Position numbers and translations under genes: made by a program
From: Thermoflexibacter sp.
GTDB lineage: Bacteria > Bacteroidota > Bacteroidia > Cytophagales > Thermoflexibacteraceae
Direction: 5' to 3'
DNA length: 8,356 nucleotides
Assembly: GCA_025455345.1 (NCBI GenBank)
Contig: JALOMS010000172.1
Location: 1 to 8,356 of the forward strand
Part shown: positions 1 through 7,070 of the stretch, one piece after another
Layout of the letters: the number at the start of each line of letters is the position of its first letter
How positions within the stretch are numbered: the first letter of the stretch is position 1
Notes under the pieces: generated by a model
Told to the model about the DNA's origin: nothing
Seen by the model: only the letters and a program-made list of their open reading frames with translations
The model's database searches: none

Positions 1-75
1 ATAGTTACGTCCCTACGGGACTTATGCGTTGTGCTAAAATTCCATTTTCTACAAATATATCGTCCCAATGGGACT
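1..75. repeat. Pair of short GTCCC-NNN-GGGAC hairpin repeats
   Basis: Two copies of the same small inverted repeat lie 53 bp apart. The first has arms GTCCC (9-13) and GGGAC (17-21) around a TAC loop. The second has the same arms (62-66 and 70-74) around an AAT loop. Both are preceded by C and followed by TT. The second is preceded by TCTACAAATATAT. Dispersed palindromic units of this kind, similar to REP sequences mobilised by RAYT (TnpA_REP) transposases, occur in many Bacteroidota intergenic regions. That assignment is from family knowledge and no transposase is visible. The window starts inside or just beside the element, so more copies may lie to the left. Confidence 0.6.
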
Positions 76-134
76 TTAATACAAAGAACGCTTAGAAAAA
101 TTCAATTACTTATTATCTATTTATTCTAAAGTAC

Positions 135-335
135 ATGGAAAGCGAATTTGAAAAATACTTGATAGATAAAAATATTCACCCTCAGTTATTTAAAGAGGGT
201 GAACCTCTGCGATACCAAGAGTTTGAATTGCTATTTTCGCAGATGCATCCTAAGAGTTTTACTGCCCAAAAACTTTATCTTATCAATAAAATTAGACGAC
301 TATACCCATTTAAAAAACACCAATTACCACACTAA
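135..335 (+). CDS. Small conserved-type hypothetical protein (66 aa)
   Basis: This is a short cytoplasmic-looking protein with no signal peptide or membrane span. It is rich in charged and aromatic residues. It opens with MESEFEKYLIDKNI, has a central FELLFSQMHPKSFTAQKLY stretch, and ends in a basic tail (NKIRRLYPFKKHQ). I recognise this general pattern from small uncharacterised proteins of Cytophagales-type bacteria, but I cannot assign a function. No Shine-Dalgarno sequence precedes the ATG, which is normal for Bacteroidota. No TAnnTTTG box is visible in the 134 bp upstream, so the promoter may lie outside the window or be atypical. It stands alone, convergent with the argE-like gene. Support for its being a gene is its size, amphipathic composition and the lack of a competing frame. 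Confidence 0.65.
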   Translation: MESEFEKYLIDKNIHPQLFKEGEPLRYQEFELLFSQMHPKSFTAQKLYLINKIRRLYPFKKHQLPH

Positions 336-373
336 GACTTAGAAGGAAGTAGTAGGGTTTGTTAGCGTAAATA

Positions 374-389
374 ATCTTATTTGTAAGAT
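374..389. terminator. Weak hairpin between convergent genes, possible bidirectional terminator
   Basis: ATCTTA (374-379) and TAAGAT (384-389) form a perfect 6-bp stem with a TTTG loop. It lies between the end of the 66-aa gene (335) and the end of the argE-like gene (397). The stem is AT-rich, and the plus-strand continuation is moderately T-rich (ATCTTTATAATTTTAA). The position suits a terminator for either gene, but the stem is weak and no clean U-tract follows. Confidence 0.3.
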
Positions 390-396
390 AATATCT

Positions 397-1482
397 TTAT
401 AATTTTAATCCTTCTAATAGTTTGATATACAACAAAATACCTTCTCTGACTTCTTCTAAGAAAATATACTCATCAGCAGTGTGCGAGCGGGCAGAATCGC
501 CAGGACCTATTTTGATAGAATCAAAAGGCATAAGGGCTTGGTCGGAGGTAGTAGGGGAGGCGTAATAATTCCTTCCTAAGCGAATACCCTGCTGTACAAT
601 AGGGTGAGCAATCGGAATACTGGACGCATTGAGGCGAATAGAGCGTTCTTGCACCTCACAGTTCACATTTTGCTTAATTATTTCCAAGATTTCAGCATTT
701 TTATATACATCAGTAGGACGAATATCTACCGTAAAACTACATATATCAGGAACTACGTTATGCTGACTTCCTGCATTGATAATCGTTACTGTCATCTTTA
801 CCTCACCAAGCATCTCTGATATTTTTGAGAATCTATAATTTCTAAACCAATCTATGTCCTTGAGTGCCTTATAAATCGCATTCTCACCTTCGTTGCGAGC
901 GGCATGTCCTGCCTTGCCTTTGACTGTGCAGTCCACTACCATCAAGCCCTTCTCTGCTACGGCTAAGTGCATCTGCGTAGGTTCACCCACGATTGCCAAG
1001 TCTATTTTCCCAAAATTTGGCAATACTAACTCTACACCATTGCGTCCACTGATTTCTTCTTCTGCGGTTGCGGCGATAAGTAAGTTAAATGGTTTTTCTT
1101 CTATCGCATTGTAATACAGGAAAGTAGCGATTAATGATACCAAAGCACCACCTGCATCATTACTGCCTAAACCATATAATTTGCCATCAATTTCTGTGGG
1201 TATAAAGGGGTCTAATGTATAACTTTTATTCGGCTTCACTGTGTCATGATGCGAATTAAGCATAACTGTTGGCTTATTATTATCAAAATTTGTTGAAAAA
1301 GCCCAGACATTGTTCAATTGCCGATAGGTTTTTATGCCTTTGGATTTGAGATAGTTATCTATCAAATCTGCCGTTTTATCTTCTTCCTTACTGAAAGAAG
1401 GCGTACCAATCAAATTTTTTAGTAAATCTATTGCCTCTGCGGTCAATTGGGCTATATTGGGTATAATTTTGGCTTGCACCAT
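397..1482 (-). CDS. argE: M20 family metallohydrolase, ArgE-like N-acyl-ornithine deacylase
   Basis: This is a 361-residue cytosolic two-domain zinc hydrolase of the M20/ArgE/DapE/CPG2 superfamily. Family motifs are complete: H78-x-D80 in NSHHDTV, bridging D109 in GLGSNDAGG, catalytic E142 and ligand E143 in TAEEEISG, E167 in IVGEPT, and H334 in SARSHTADE. The lid/dimerisation domain spans about residues 176-280 and includes the conserved H193 of GKAGHAA. Length and motif wording match the Bacteroidota enzymes annotated as acetylornithine deacetylase, which release ornithine late in arginine synthesis. Some Bacteroidota use N-succinyl rather than N-acetyl intermediates, so the acyl group is uncertain. 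No other arg gene is in the window, and the symbol rests on family resemblance. The start fits an upstream promoter box at 1506-1513. It follows the ABC ATPase gene by 84 bp on the same strand but is probably transcribed separately. Confidence 0.85.
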   Translation of the reverse strand: MVQAKIIPNIAQLTAEAIDLLKNLIGTPSFSKEEDKTADLIDNYLKSKGIKTYRQLNNVWAFSTNFDNNKPTVMLNSHHDTVKPNKSYTLDPFIPTEIDGKLYGLGSNDAGGALVSLIATFLYYNAIEEKPFNLLIAATAEEEISGRNGVELVLPNFGKIDLAIVGEPTQMHLAVAEKGLMVVDCTVKGKAGHAARNEGENAIYKALKDIDWFRNYRFSKISEMLGEVKMTVTIINAGSQHNVVPDICSFTVDIRPTDVYKNAEILEIIKQNVNCEVQERSIRLNASSIPIAHPIVQQGIRLGRNYYASPTTSDQALMPFDSIKIGPGDSARSHTADEYIFLEEVREGILLYIKLLEGLKL

Positions 1483-1505
1483 ATTTTTTAGATTTATTTT
1501 TGGAG

Positions 1506-1513
1506 CAAAAGTA
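1506..1513 (-). promoter_or_regulatory. Bacteroidota -7 box (TACTTTTG) of the argE-like gene
   Basis: Read on the minus strand, TACTTTTG matches the Bacteroidota -7 consensus TAnnTTTG exactly. It ends 23 bases before the ATG, giving a leader of about 15-20 nt. No good TTG/TTTG -33 element sits at the usual 17-23 bp spacing. An 11-bp imperfect palindrome (CTAAACTTTAG on the plus strand, 1526-1536) lies just upstream, where a regulator could bind; that is speculation. Confidence 0.6.
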
Positions 1514-1566
1514 AGAAAACCTCTCCTAAACTTTAGTTATTATCAAAACAATTCCAAAGGATTTGT

Positions 1567-2361
1567 CTATTTTGGAGTAGCTTTGATTCTAAAGTTTTTA
1601 TGCTGAGAGTCGTAATCAATAGAACGATTGGTAAAATTATTCGTGATGATTTCTTGCACTTTGTCGTCATTGGCATAGATAGAAATCAGGTTTTGATTTT
1701 TTTCAATAAACCAAAGACAATGAGCTACTTGTAATATTTCTGCCAAATCATGTGTGGCTATTAATACTGCTTTTTGCTGTTTTTCAGCTATTTCTTTCAG
1801 CAATAAAAAAATCTCTAATCGATTTATTACGTCCAAGTGAGCGGTTGGTTCGTCTAAAAATAGTAAAGGCGTATCCTGTGCCAAAGCCCTTGCAATCCAC
1901 ACCTTTTGTTGCTGTCCATCGCTCAGTTGGTTAATATTTTCTTTTGCCCAATGATGAACTTGAGTAATTCGCATTGCTTGCTCTATTTTTTGATAATCTG
2001 TCTTGTCAAAATCACCCAACCAATGGGTATGAGGATACCTGCCGATACTTACCAATTCATTGACAGTCATTAGATTGGTATCGGTTTTGTCGGTAAGTAC
2101 AACACTGATATATTTAGCAATCTCCTTAGGAGAAAAAGAAGTAATGGGCTTTTGCGCCAAAAAAATTTCTCCAGAGATAGCTTGTTGTAGATTTGATAAG
2201 GTTCGCAACAAAGTAGATTTGCCAGAGCCATTTGTACCTATCAAAGCCGTCAATTTACCTTTTTCTAATCTTAGGCTCAAATTGCTCATTAGGAGCTTTT
2301 TATGATTATTTTTTTTATAACCAATGCTCAAATTTTCTGTGTATAAAAGGCAATTCTGCAT
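1567..2361 (-). CDS. ABC transporter ATP-binding protein, iron-siderophore/heme/cobalamin type
   Basis: This is a 264-residue ABC ATPase of the FecE/BtuD/HmuV group, expected to energise uptake of ferric siderophore, heme or vitamin B12 at the inner membrane. Visible motifs are Walker A GTNGSGKST (42-50), Q-loop region ISVVLTDK (85-92) with T90 where glutamine is usual, signature LSDGQ (146-150, for LSGGQ), Walker B LLFLDEP (166-172) with E171, D-loop HLD (175-177) and switch H204. The threonine Q-loop recurs in Bacteroidota members of this group, so it is not evidence of inactivity. After about residue 230 there is a short charged C-terminal tail. The gene starts 15 bp after the kinase stop and has no promoter of its own that I can see, so co-transcription is likely. 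No permease or substrate-binding protein gene is adjacent, so the substrate cannot be fixed. Confidence 0.88.
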   Translation of the reverse strand: MQNCLLYTENLSIGYKKNNHKKLLMSNLSLRLEKGKLTALIGTNGSGKSTLLRTLSNLQQAISGEIFLAQKPITSFSPKEIAKYISVVLTDKTDTNLMTVNELVSIGRYPHTHWLGDFDKTDYQKIEQAMRITQVHHWAKENINQLSDGQQQKVWIARALAQDTPLLFLDEPTAHLDVINRLEIFLLLKEIAEKQQKAVLIATHDLAEILQVAHCLWFIEKNQNLISIYANDDKVQEIITNNFTNRSIDYDSQHKNFRIKATPK

Positions 2362-2376
2362 GAATTATATGATTAC

Positions 2377-4071
2377 TTATAAATTCTCAATTTTTATTTT
2401 ACCTTCAAAAATAGTAGTTACTTTGGTTAAATCAATCTCTACAATCTTATCATAAATACAAGGCAAGACCAACTTACCATTTTTATCAATCAGTCCCACT
2501 TTATCATTTTGCCAAATTTTTGCATAGTCTGCATAATTGGTAGAGTAAATATGCTTGAAAGAACCAACACTATCATAAGTAGCAGTAATTATTTGCTTAC
2601 CATCTTCGTTTATAAATCCATATTGGTCTGTATCCCAATCGCGCATAGGAAATAGAGGTTCAAAAATAGAATGTTTACAGGGGGTTACTTCTCTTCCCTG
2701 ATTATCAATGAATCCTATTTCTCCTCCTTGCCAAACCTTTACAAAACTACCTTGTGCGGAGTATTGTACGTCATCATAAACGGCTAACTCTTTACCTCTG
2801 ATGTTCTTGAGAATGTAAAATTTATGATGTTTATCATAATAAAGTTGCAATTGATTTGACCAAGAAGATGGCATAGTGTTCATATCTACCAATATGATAT
2901 GACTGTCTTTATTTCCATCTAAGGACAAACTGCTCCATGCGCCAATACCCATCAAGAGTAAAAACAAAAAAGCAAAAACATTAATCCCCCAAGTGATAAA
3001 CTTGAATAATGAACCAGTAATTGTTCCTGTGGTATTACTGCGAGTATCAAGATGTTTTTTCCTTTCCAAATCTATGATATTTACTCGTTTTCTTGTGCTG
3101 GTATTGGGTTTACTCACAATTGGATTTTCTTCTATGATTATCACAGGTACATTAATCACCATTTTTGAGTAAGGGTGAAGGCTTGCTAACCATCTTTCTG
3201 CACTTGGTCTGCCCTCACTAAGCAGGGCTTCCATAAAAAGTTGGCGACTCTCACTGTCCAATTGAGTAAATTTTGCATGGGGTGGGGGTATCATGTTGAA
3301 GTAATTTTTCTTAGCGGGATTATGTGGAAATAAAGCATTTTTTATCATATCCTCTACGCTATTACAATCTTGATATGGAGGATTGCAACTCCCTGTAAAT
3401 GGGTGAATACCAAACAATAAACGATAAAAAATAACAGCCAAACTAAATCTATCCCAATTCTCATCAAGCTCATTAGATGTTGCTGGACTATACTCTGGGG
3501 ATTGGGCAGAAGCTGGAAAAACGGTCTTATTACCCTCAATAATGGCAAAAGAATCTATATCAACTATCGATACTAATCCATTGGTTTTCAGTATGATATT
3601 ATCAGGTTTTAAGTCCCCTATATAGTACCGCTTTGTAGCATGAATCTGCGAAACAGCCACTGCAATATTAAAGCATAATTTTAGGCGTAAATAAAAGGCT
3701 TCTTGGTATTTTAGGTCGTATTTTGCCCACTCATTTCCTAAAAATTTGGGCAACTTGGTATGGCAGAGATACTCTAACTTGATGCCTTGTGCATATTGCA
3801 TGACAAAACCAACAAAACCACTTTCATCATATACTATCTCGCTGACCCAAATTGCCGCAGAATGTCCAAATTGGTGAAAATCTGGTACATGGGCAAACAT
3901 ATTTTTGATTTTGGTGTAGCGTTCTTGACTTCTTTTGTGGGCATGATATATTTTTACTACATGATTTGCCAAGTTGGAAGGAGCTATTATCTTGTATAAC
4001 TCACCCTCACCCCCTGAAGCAAAGGGTTGGGGTGCTATTTCTAAGATAGTTTTGTCTGATAGGTATAACAT
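2377..4071 (-). CDS. Membrane-anchored Ser/Thr protein kinase with C-terminal WG repeats
   Basis: This is a 564-residue protein in three parts. Residues 1-300 are a eukaryotic-like kinase domain: glycine loop SGGEGELY (19-26), likely lysine K40, catalytic loop GDLKPDN (152-158) with D153 and N158, metal-binding D171 in VDIDSF (DID replaces DFG), SPE (191-193) as the APE equivalent, and D207 in DRFSLAVIFYRLL. A lysine/arginine-rich linker (about 327-344) precedes one membrane span (about 356-382). The rest holds at least three WG-type repeats: about 444-474 (VWQGGEIGFIDNQG), 478-505 (QYGFINEDGK) and 517-546 (IWQNDKVGLIDKNG), with a partial repeat at the C-terminus. The positive linker predicts a cytosolic kinase and external repeats. 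The kinase resembles the YegI / TerY-P triad type, and it follows a PP2C phosphatase gene by 60 bp. Substrates and ligand are unknown. Confidence 0.87.
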   Translation of the reverse strand: MLYLSDKTILEIAPQPFASGGEGELYKIIAPSNLANHVVKIYHAHKRSQERYTKIKNMFAHVPDFHQFGHSAAIWVSEIVYDESGFVGFVMQYAQGIKLEYLCHTKLPKFLGNEWAKYDLKYQEAFYLRLKLCFNIAVAVSQIHATKRYYIGDLKPDNIILKTNGLVSIVDIDSFAIIEGNKTVFPASAQSPEYSPATSNELDENWDRFSLAVIFYRLLFGIHPFTGSCNPPYQDCNSVEDMIKNALFPHNPAKKNYFNMIPPPHAKFTQLDSESRQLFMEALLSEGRPSAERWLASLHPYSKMVINVPVIIIEENPIVSKPNTSTRKRVNIIDLERKKHLDTRSNTTGTITGSLFKFITWGINVFAFLFLLLMGIGAWSSLSLDGNKDSHIILVDMNTMPSSWSNQLQLYYDKHHKFYILKNIRGKELAVYDDVQYSAQGSFVKVWQGGEIGFIDNQGREVTPCKHSIFEPLFPMRDWDTDQYGFINEDGKQIITATYDSVGSFKHIYSTNYADYAKIWQNDKVGLIDKNGKLVLPCIYDKIVEIDLTKVTTIFEGKIKIENL

Positions 4072-4131
4072 CTGAAAAGGAAGAGATTAAGTGATATAAA
4101 TAAAAACGTAAAAAATATAGGAAAGTTCTAT

Positions 4132-4947
4132 CTATCGCCTCACCCCTAAAATTAAGGTTTTATCATCTGGTTCGTTTTTTAGCTGAGGATTTCCTCCCTC
4201 CAAAAAACTTTGCCACAATGTATTCATAGCATCTTGCGTTTGCTTTTGCTTATATAATTCTCTTAATGCCAATACATTAGGATTAAAAAATTTAGGGTAG
4301 GGGAGATTGGGGTCATAGTATTTATGGGTATCTCTATCATAAAGATTACACTCAAAAGCAGACTTTTCACAGCCGTCAGAGAGCAAGCAAAAAGCATTTA
4401 CACGCGAGCTAATGATTTTATTCTCAATAAACCCCTCAAAATCTGAAGTAATAAAAATGGTTTGATTAGCTTCTTCGCCCTTAAAAGGAGTCATTAGACT
4501 TAACCATTCTTCTTTCTCATTGAGATAACCAGCTCTGCCATCTCCAATATGAGTGAGGAGCAATCCTAAAGGACTGTAAACCAAGACAATCACTGTACAC
4601 GACAAGCTATCAAAGTCCAAATTATTTTGTAAAGCATAAGTTTGTAAATCAGACTTTATCATTTTAAGATTATAGATGGCTGTATCTTCCCATTCCCGTT
4701 CGGAAGGCAGGTAGTTTTCTTTTGCCCATTGTTTTTTATGCACTTCATTAGCAAAGTATTGGATTGCCAATTGTACAGTTTGTTGCGCCCCTTTGTCAGA
4801 GTATTCACAAGAACCAGCCCCGTCAGCAAGAGCCGCAATACCCCATCCACCTTGTAAGTTTTTGACCATACAAGCATCTTGGCAAGGTAAATTTTCCTTT
4901 ATATGCGAATTTCCTATTGCAGAAGCCCAAACCGTTATCCAATCCAT
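4132..4947 (-). CDS. PP2C-family Ser/Thr protein phosphatase
   Basis: This is a 271-residue cytosolic metal-dependent (PPM/PP2C) phosphatase with no signal peptide or membrane span. The metal and core motifs are present: PCQDA (21-25), ADGAGS (41-46) with D42, the SLSCTVIVLV strand (114-123), HIGDGRAG (133-140), LLSDGCE (188-194) with D191, and the closing PDDKTLILG (260-268) with D262. All expected metal-binding aspartates remain, so it should be active. It resembles the YegK / TerY-P triad phosphatase type more than RsbU or SpoIIE, since no sensor domain is attached. It lies immediately upstream of the kinase gene on the same strand and most likely reverses that kinase's phosphorylation. 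It is the first gene of the cluster and diverges from the DUF1080 gene. No exact TAnnTTTG box precedes it; the nearest is AAAATTTG on the minus strand at 4988-4995. Confidence 0.88.
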   Translation of the reverse strand: MDWITVWASAIGNSHIKENLPCQDACMVKNLQGGWGIAALADGAGSCEYSDKGAQQTVQLAIQYFANEVHKKQWAKENYLPSEREWEDTAIYNLKMIKSDLQTYALQNNLDFDSLSCTVIVLVYSPLGLLLTHIGDGRAGYLNEKEEWLSLMTPFKGEEANQTIFITSDFEGFIENKIISSRVNAFCLLSDGCEKSAFECNLYDRDTHKYYDPNLPYPKFFNPNVLALRELYKQKQTQDAMNTLWQSFLEGGNPQLKNEPDDKTLILGVRR

Positions 4948-5042
4948 TGTTTTTAATTTTATATTAGCTTTTTGACTGCTATAACAGCAAATTTTTTTAA
5001 ATTATTTATGATTTAACAGAAAAACCAGTAAGTTTATTCAAA

Positions 5043-5050
5043 TATCTTTG
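5043..5050 (+). promoter_or_regulatory. Bacteroidota -7 box (TATCTTTG) of the DUF1080 gene
   Basis: TATCTTTG matches TAnnTTTG exactly and ends 34 bases before the ATG at 5085, giving a leader of about 25-30 nt. No clear TTTG -33 element is present at the usual spacing. The box lies in the 137-bp divergent region 4948-5084, which must also hold the phosphatase-kinase promoter. That region also holds a 4-bp hairpin, TGCT-ATAAC-AGCA, around 4977-4989. Confidence 0.55.
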
Positions 5051-5084
5051 TATAATAAGTATAACTCTTTGATTATTAACAATA

Positions 5085-6944
5085 ATGAGAAAATGTATTT
5101 TAATTCTTTATTTTTTATTAGGGTCATTAGCTATATATGCCCAAAACAATATTTATTCACTTACCCAACTTCCCTTAGACAACTTATCTGCTTTTAATGC
5201 TCCCCCTAACAATTGGCAGATTGTAGGTAAGGTAAAAGGAAGTTTTAATGACCCTAATCTGCAAACGGTTGCGGGAACAGGTATTTTAGCAAATCTATTC
5301 TCAAAAGACATTCAATACAAGCCCGAAGCTAATATTTTTACTAATTTTAGTCATGGTGATATGTATTTAGAATTGGACTTTATGCTTCCTCAAGGGTCTA
5401 ATTCTGGTATTTATTTTCAAAGTCGCTATGAAATCCAACTTTTTGACAGTTGGAATACCAAAAAATTGGAAATAAAGGACTGTGGAAGTATCTATGAGCG
5501 TTGGGACGATAAAAGACCCGAAGGCAAAAAAGGTTTTGATGGGCGTACAGCACGCGTAAATGCCTCATTTGCTCCAGCGATATGGCAACATTTAGAGATA
5601 CTTTTCCAAGCCCCAAAATTTGATGCAAATGGCAATAAAATAACCAATGCAAAATTTACCAAAGTAGTGCTGAATGGTGTTACTATCCATGAAAACGTTG
5701 TATTATCTGGGGCAACGAGAGCCGCAGTAGCCAATGATGAAAAATCTCTTGCACCTCTGATGATACAAGGCGACCATGGACAGGTGTTTTTTAAAAATAT
5801 AAAATATGCCTTACTTGGAGATTTAAACGTCAAAATCAAAGATTTGGAGTACGAATACTATGAAACAAAAGAAAGAGATTTCAATAAAATTACAGAAAAA
5901 CAATTGATTAGGAAAGGAAAGGTAGAAGCATTTGATTATCGTTTGGCAGACTTGCAAGACAAATTATCTCTCAAATTTACATGCAAAATAGAAGTCCCGA
6001 CTACTGATAATTATACATTTACACTCATGCTTACTGGTAATTGCAATTTCAAAATAGATAACAAAGAACTAATACCTTTTGACAAATCATGGACTTGGTT
6101 TTATGGTGCTCCTCTGATAGTCCATATACCTTTGTCCGCAGGTACTCATGACTTGAGCATGCAGTTTTCCAAACAAGATGGCTGGGCTCCTATTGGACTT
6201 GCTATTTTTGTACAAAAGCCTAATTCTAAGCCTTTTGCACTTCACACAATTGGTTCTTTCTTAGAAAAACCCCAATCTGGTCTGATAGAATCAAAAATAC
6301 AAGGAGAACCAGAAATTTTGCGCTCTTTCCTCCAATTTGATAATCAGAAAAAAACACATTGTGTTTCAGTAGGAGATCCCAAGGAAATACATTATAGCTA
6401 CGACCTCAAACAAGCAAGCCTATTGCAAGTCTGGAAAGGCAAGTTTTTGAATATGAATGAAATGTGGTTTGAAAGGGGAGAACCTCAAATCGCCCAACCT
6501 TTAGGAGCAACTATACAAATTTTTGGAAAAACACCGCTTATTTTTGTCAATAACCTTAGTGATGATTTACCAGATTCTTTAGATGCTAAAGCATTGATTT
6601 ACAAAGGATATATCTTAAATGAAAAGCATTATCCTACTTTCAGATACGAATTGGAGAATATCTCTTTTACAGATGACTTGTTTCCTAATCAAGATGGTAA
6701 AGGATTAGCCAGAGTATTAAAAATAAGCAGTTTACCCAGTGCAAAAAAAGTAATTTTCCGTCTGGCAGAAGGTGGAGCTATTCAAGAAATTAGTAAAAAC
6801 CTATATGCTATCAATGACCAACAATATTTCTTGCAAGTACATGAAAACCAAGACTTTAACCTTTTGATTAAACAACAAAATGGTAAACAATTTTTAATAG
6901 CAGAAGGACAAGGCACTGAAATTAAGTATGCGATAATTTGGTAA
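5085..6944 (+). CDS. Secreted DUF1080 (3-keto-disaccharide hydrolase-like) protein with PA14-like and C-terminal beta domains
   Basis: This is a 619-residue exported protein. Residues 1-20 are a Sec signal peptide (basic MRK, hydrophobic core, cleavage near AIYA/Q), with no lipobox. Residues about 22-243 form a DUF1080 (PF06439) jelly-roll domain. Its hallmarks are NSGIYFQSRYEIQLFDSW (106-123) and PLMIQGDHGQVFFKNIKY (224-241). Residues about 275-376 resemble a PA14 domain (NYTFTLMLTGNCNFKIDNKE, then IPLSAGTHDLSMQF). Residues about 400-619 resemble a domain seen in larger Bacteroidota and Planctomycetota proteins beside DUF1080 and heme-binding modules (YDLKQASLLQVWKGKF, MNEMWFERGEPQIAQPLG). 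Characterised DUF1080 proteins act on 3-keto-glycosides, so a periplasmic or outer-surface carbohydrate role is likely but inferred. No CxxCH heme motif is present. It has its own promoter box and is followed by a strong hairpin. Confidence 0.85.
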   Translation: MRKCILILYFLLGSLAIYAQNNIYSLTQLPLDNLSAFNAPPNNWQIVGKVKGSFNDPNLQTVAGTGILANLFSKDIQYKPEANIFTNFSHGDMYLELDFMLPQGSNSGIYFQSRYEIQLFDSWNTKKLEIKDCGSIYERWDDKRPEGKKGFDGRTARVNASFAPAIWQHLEILFQAPKFDANGNKITNAKFTKVVLNGVTIHENVVLSGATRAAVANDEKSLAPLMIQGDHGQVFFKNIKYALLGDLNVKIKDLEYEYYETKERDFNKITEKQLIRKGKVEAFDYRLADLQDKLSLKFTCKIEVPTTDNYTFTLMLTGNCNFKIDNKELIPFDKSWTWFYGAPLIVHIPLSAGTHDLSMQFSKQDGWAPIGLAIFVQKPNSKPFALHTIGSFLEKPQSGLIESKIQGEPEILRSFLQFDNQKKTHCVSVGDPKEIHYSYDLKQASLLQVWKGKFLNMNEMWFERGEPQIAQPLGATIQIFGKTPLIFVNNLSDDLPDSLDAKALIYKGYILNEKHYPTFRYELENISFTDDLFPNQDGKGLARVLKISSLPSAKKVIFRLAEGGAIQEISKNLYAINDQQYFLQVHENQDFNLLIKQQNGKQFLIAEGQGTEIKYAIIW

Positions 6945-7010
6945 TTAAGTAGTTTTACATTCCAATAGAGTAGGGGACATCCGAGCAGTAAGCCTCATTA
7001 TTAAAGAGAC

Positions 7011-7070
7011 AAACACAGTAGTAAAATCAACTTAGAGAATAATTATTTAGTTGATTTTACTACTGTGTTT
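7011..7070 (+). terminator. 22-bp perfect inverted repeat, probable terminator of the DUF1080 gene
   Basis: The arms 7011-7032 and 7049-7070 are perfect reverse complements over 22 bases, beginning AAACACAGTAG and ending CTACTGTGTTT. They are separated by a 16-base AT-rich loop that contains the palindrome AATAATTATT. The element begins 66 bp after the DUF1080 stop and its descending arm ends in GTGTTTTAAATT, which gives a short U-run. Position and shape fit a strong intrinsic terminator. The stem is longer than needed for termination, so a mobile-element remnant or RNA-processing site remains possible. Confidence 0.6.

Noticed and set aside
1..75. CRISPR array
   Set aside because: There are only two short hairpins with different loops. 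They do not form repeats of 24 bp or more with unique spacers, and no cas gene is in view.
4072..4131. Separate promoter for the kinase gene
   Set aside because: No TAnnTTTG box occurs on the minus strand in the 60-bp gap, so co-transcription with the phosphatase is the simpler reading.
5492..5839. 115-codon minus-strand frame
   Set aside because: It is antisense to the DUF1080 domain, whose conserved motifs are in the plus frame. It has no promoter or recognisable features.
5085..6944. Cytochrome c or lipoprotein assignment for the DUF1080 protein
   Set aside because: There is no CxxCH motif, and the only N-terminal cysteine (C4) lies before the hydrophobic core rather than in a lipobox.
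6961..7010. tRNA or other structured RNA in the higher-GC patch after the DUF1080 gene
   Set aside because: No cloverleaf, T-loop or CCA-proximal acceptor pairing can be drawn; only short, scattered complementarity is present.
7011..7070. Terminal inverted repeats of an insertion sequence
   Set aside because: Only 16 bases separate the arms, so there is no room for a transposase, and no flanking target duplication is visible directly outside the arms.
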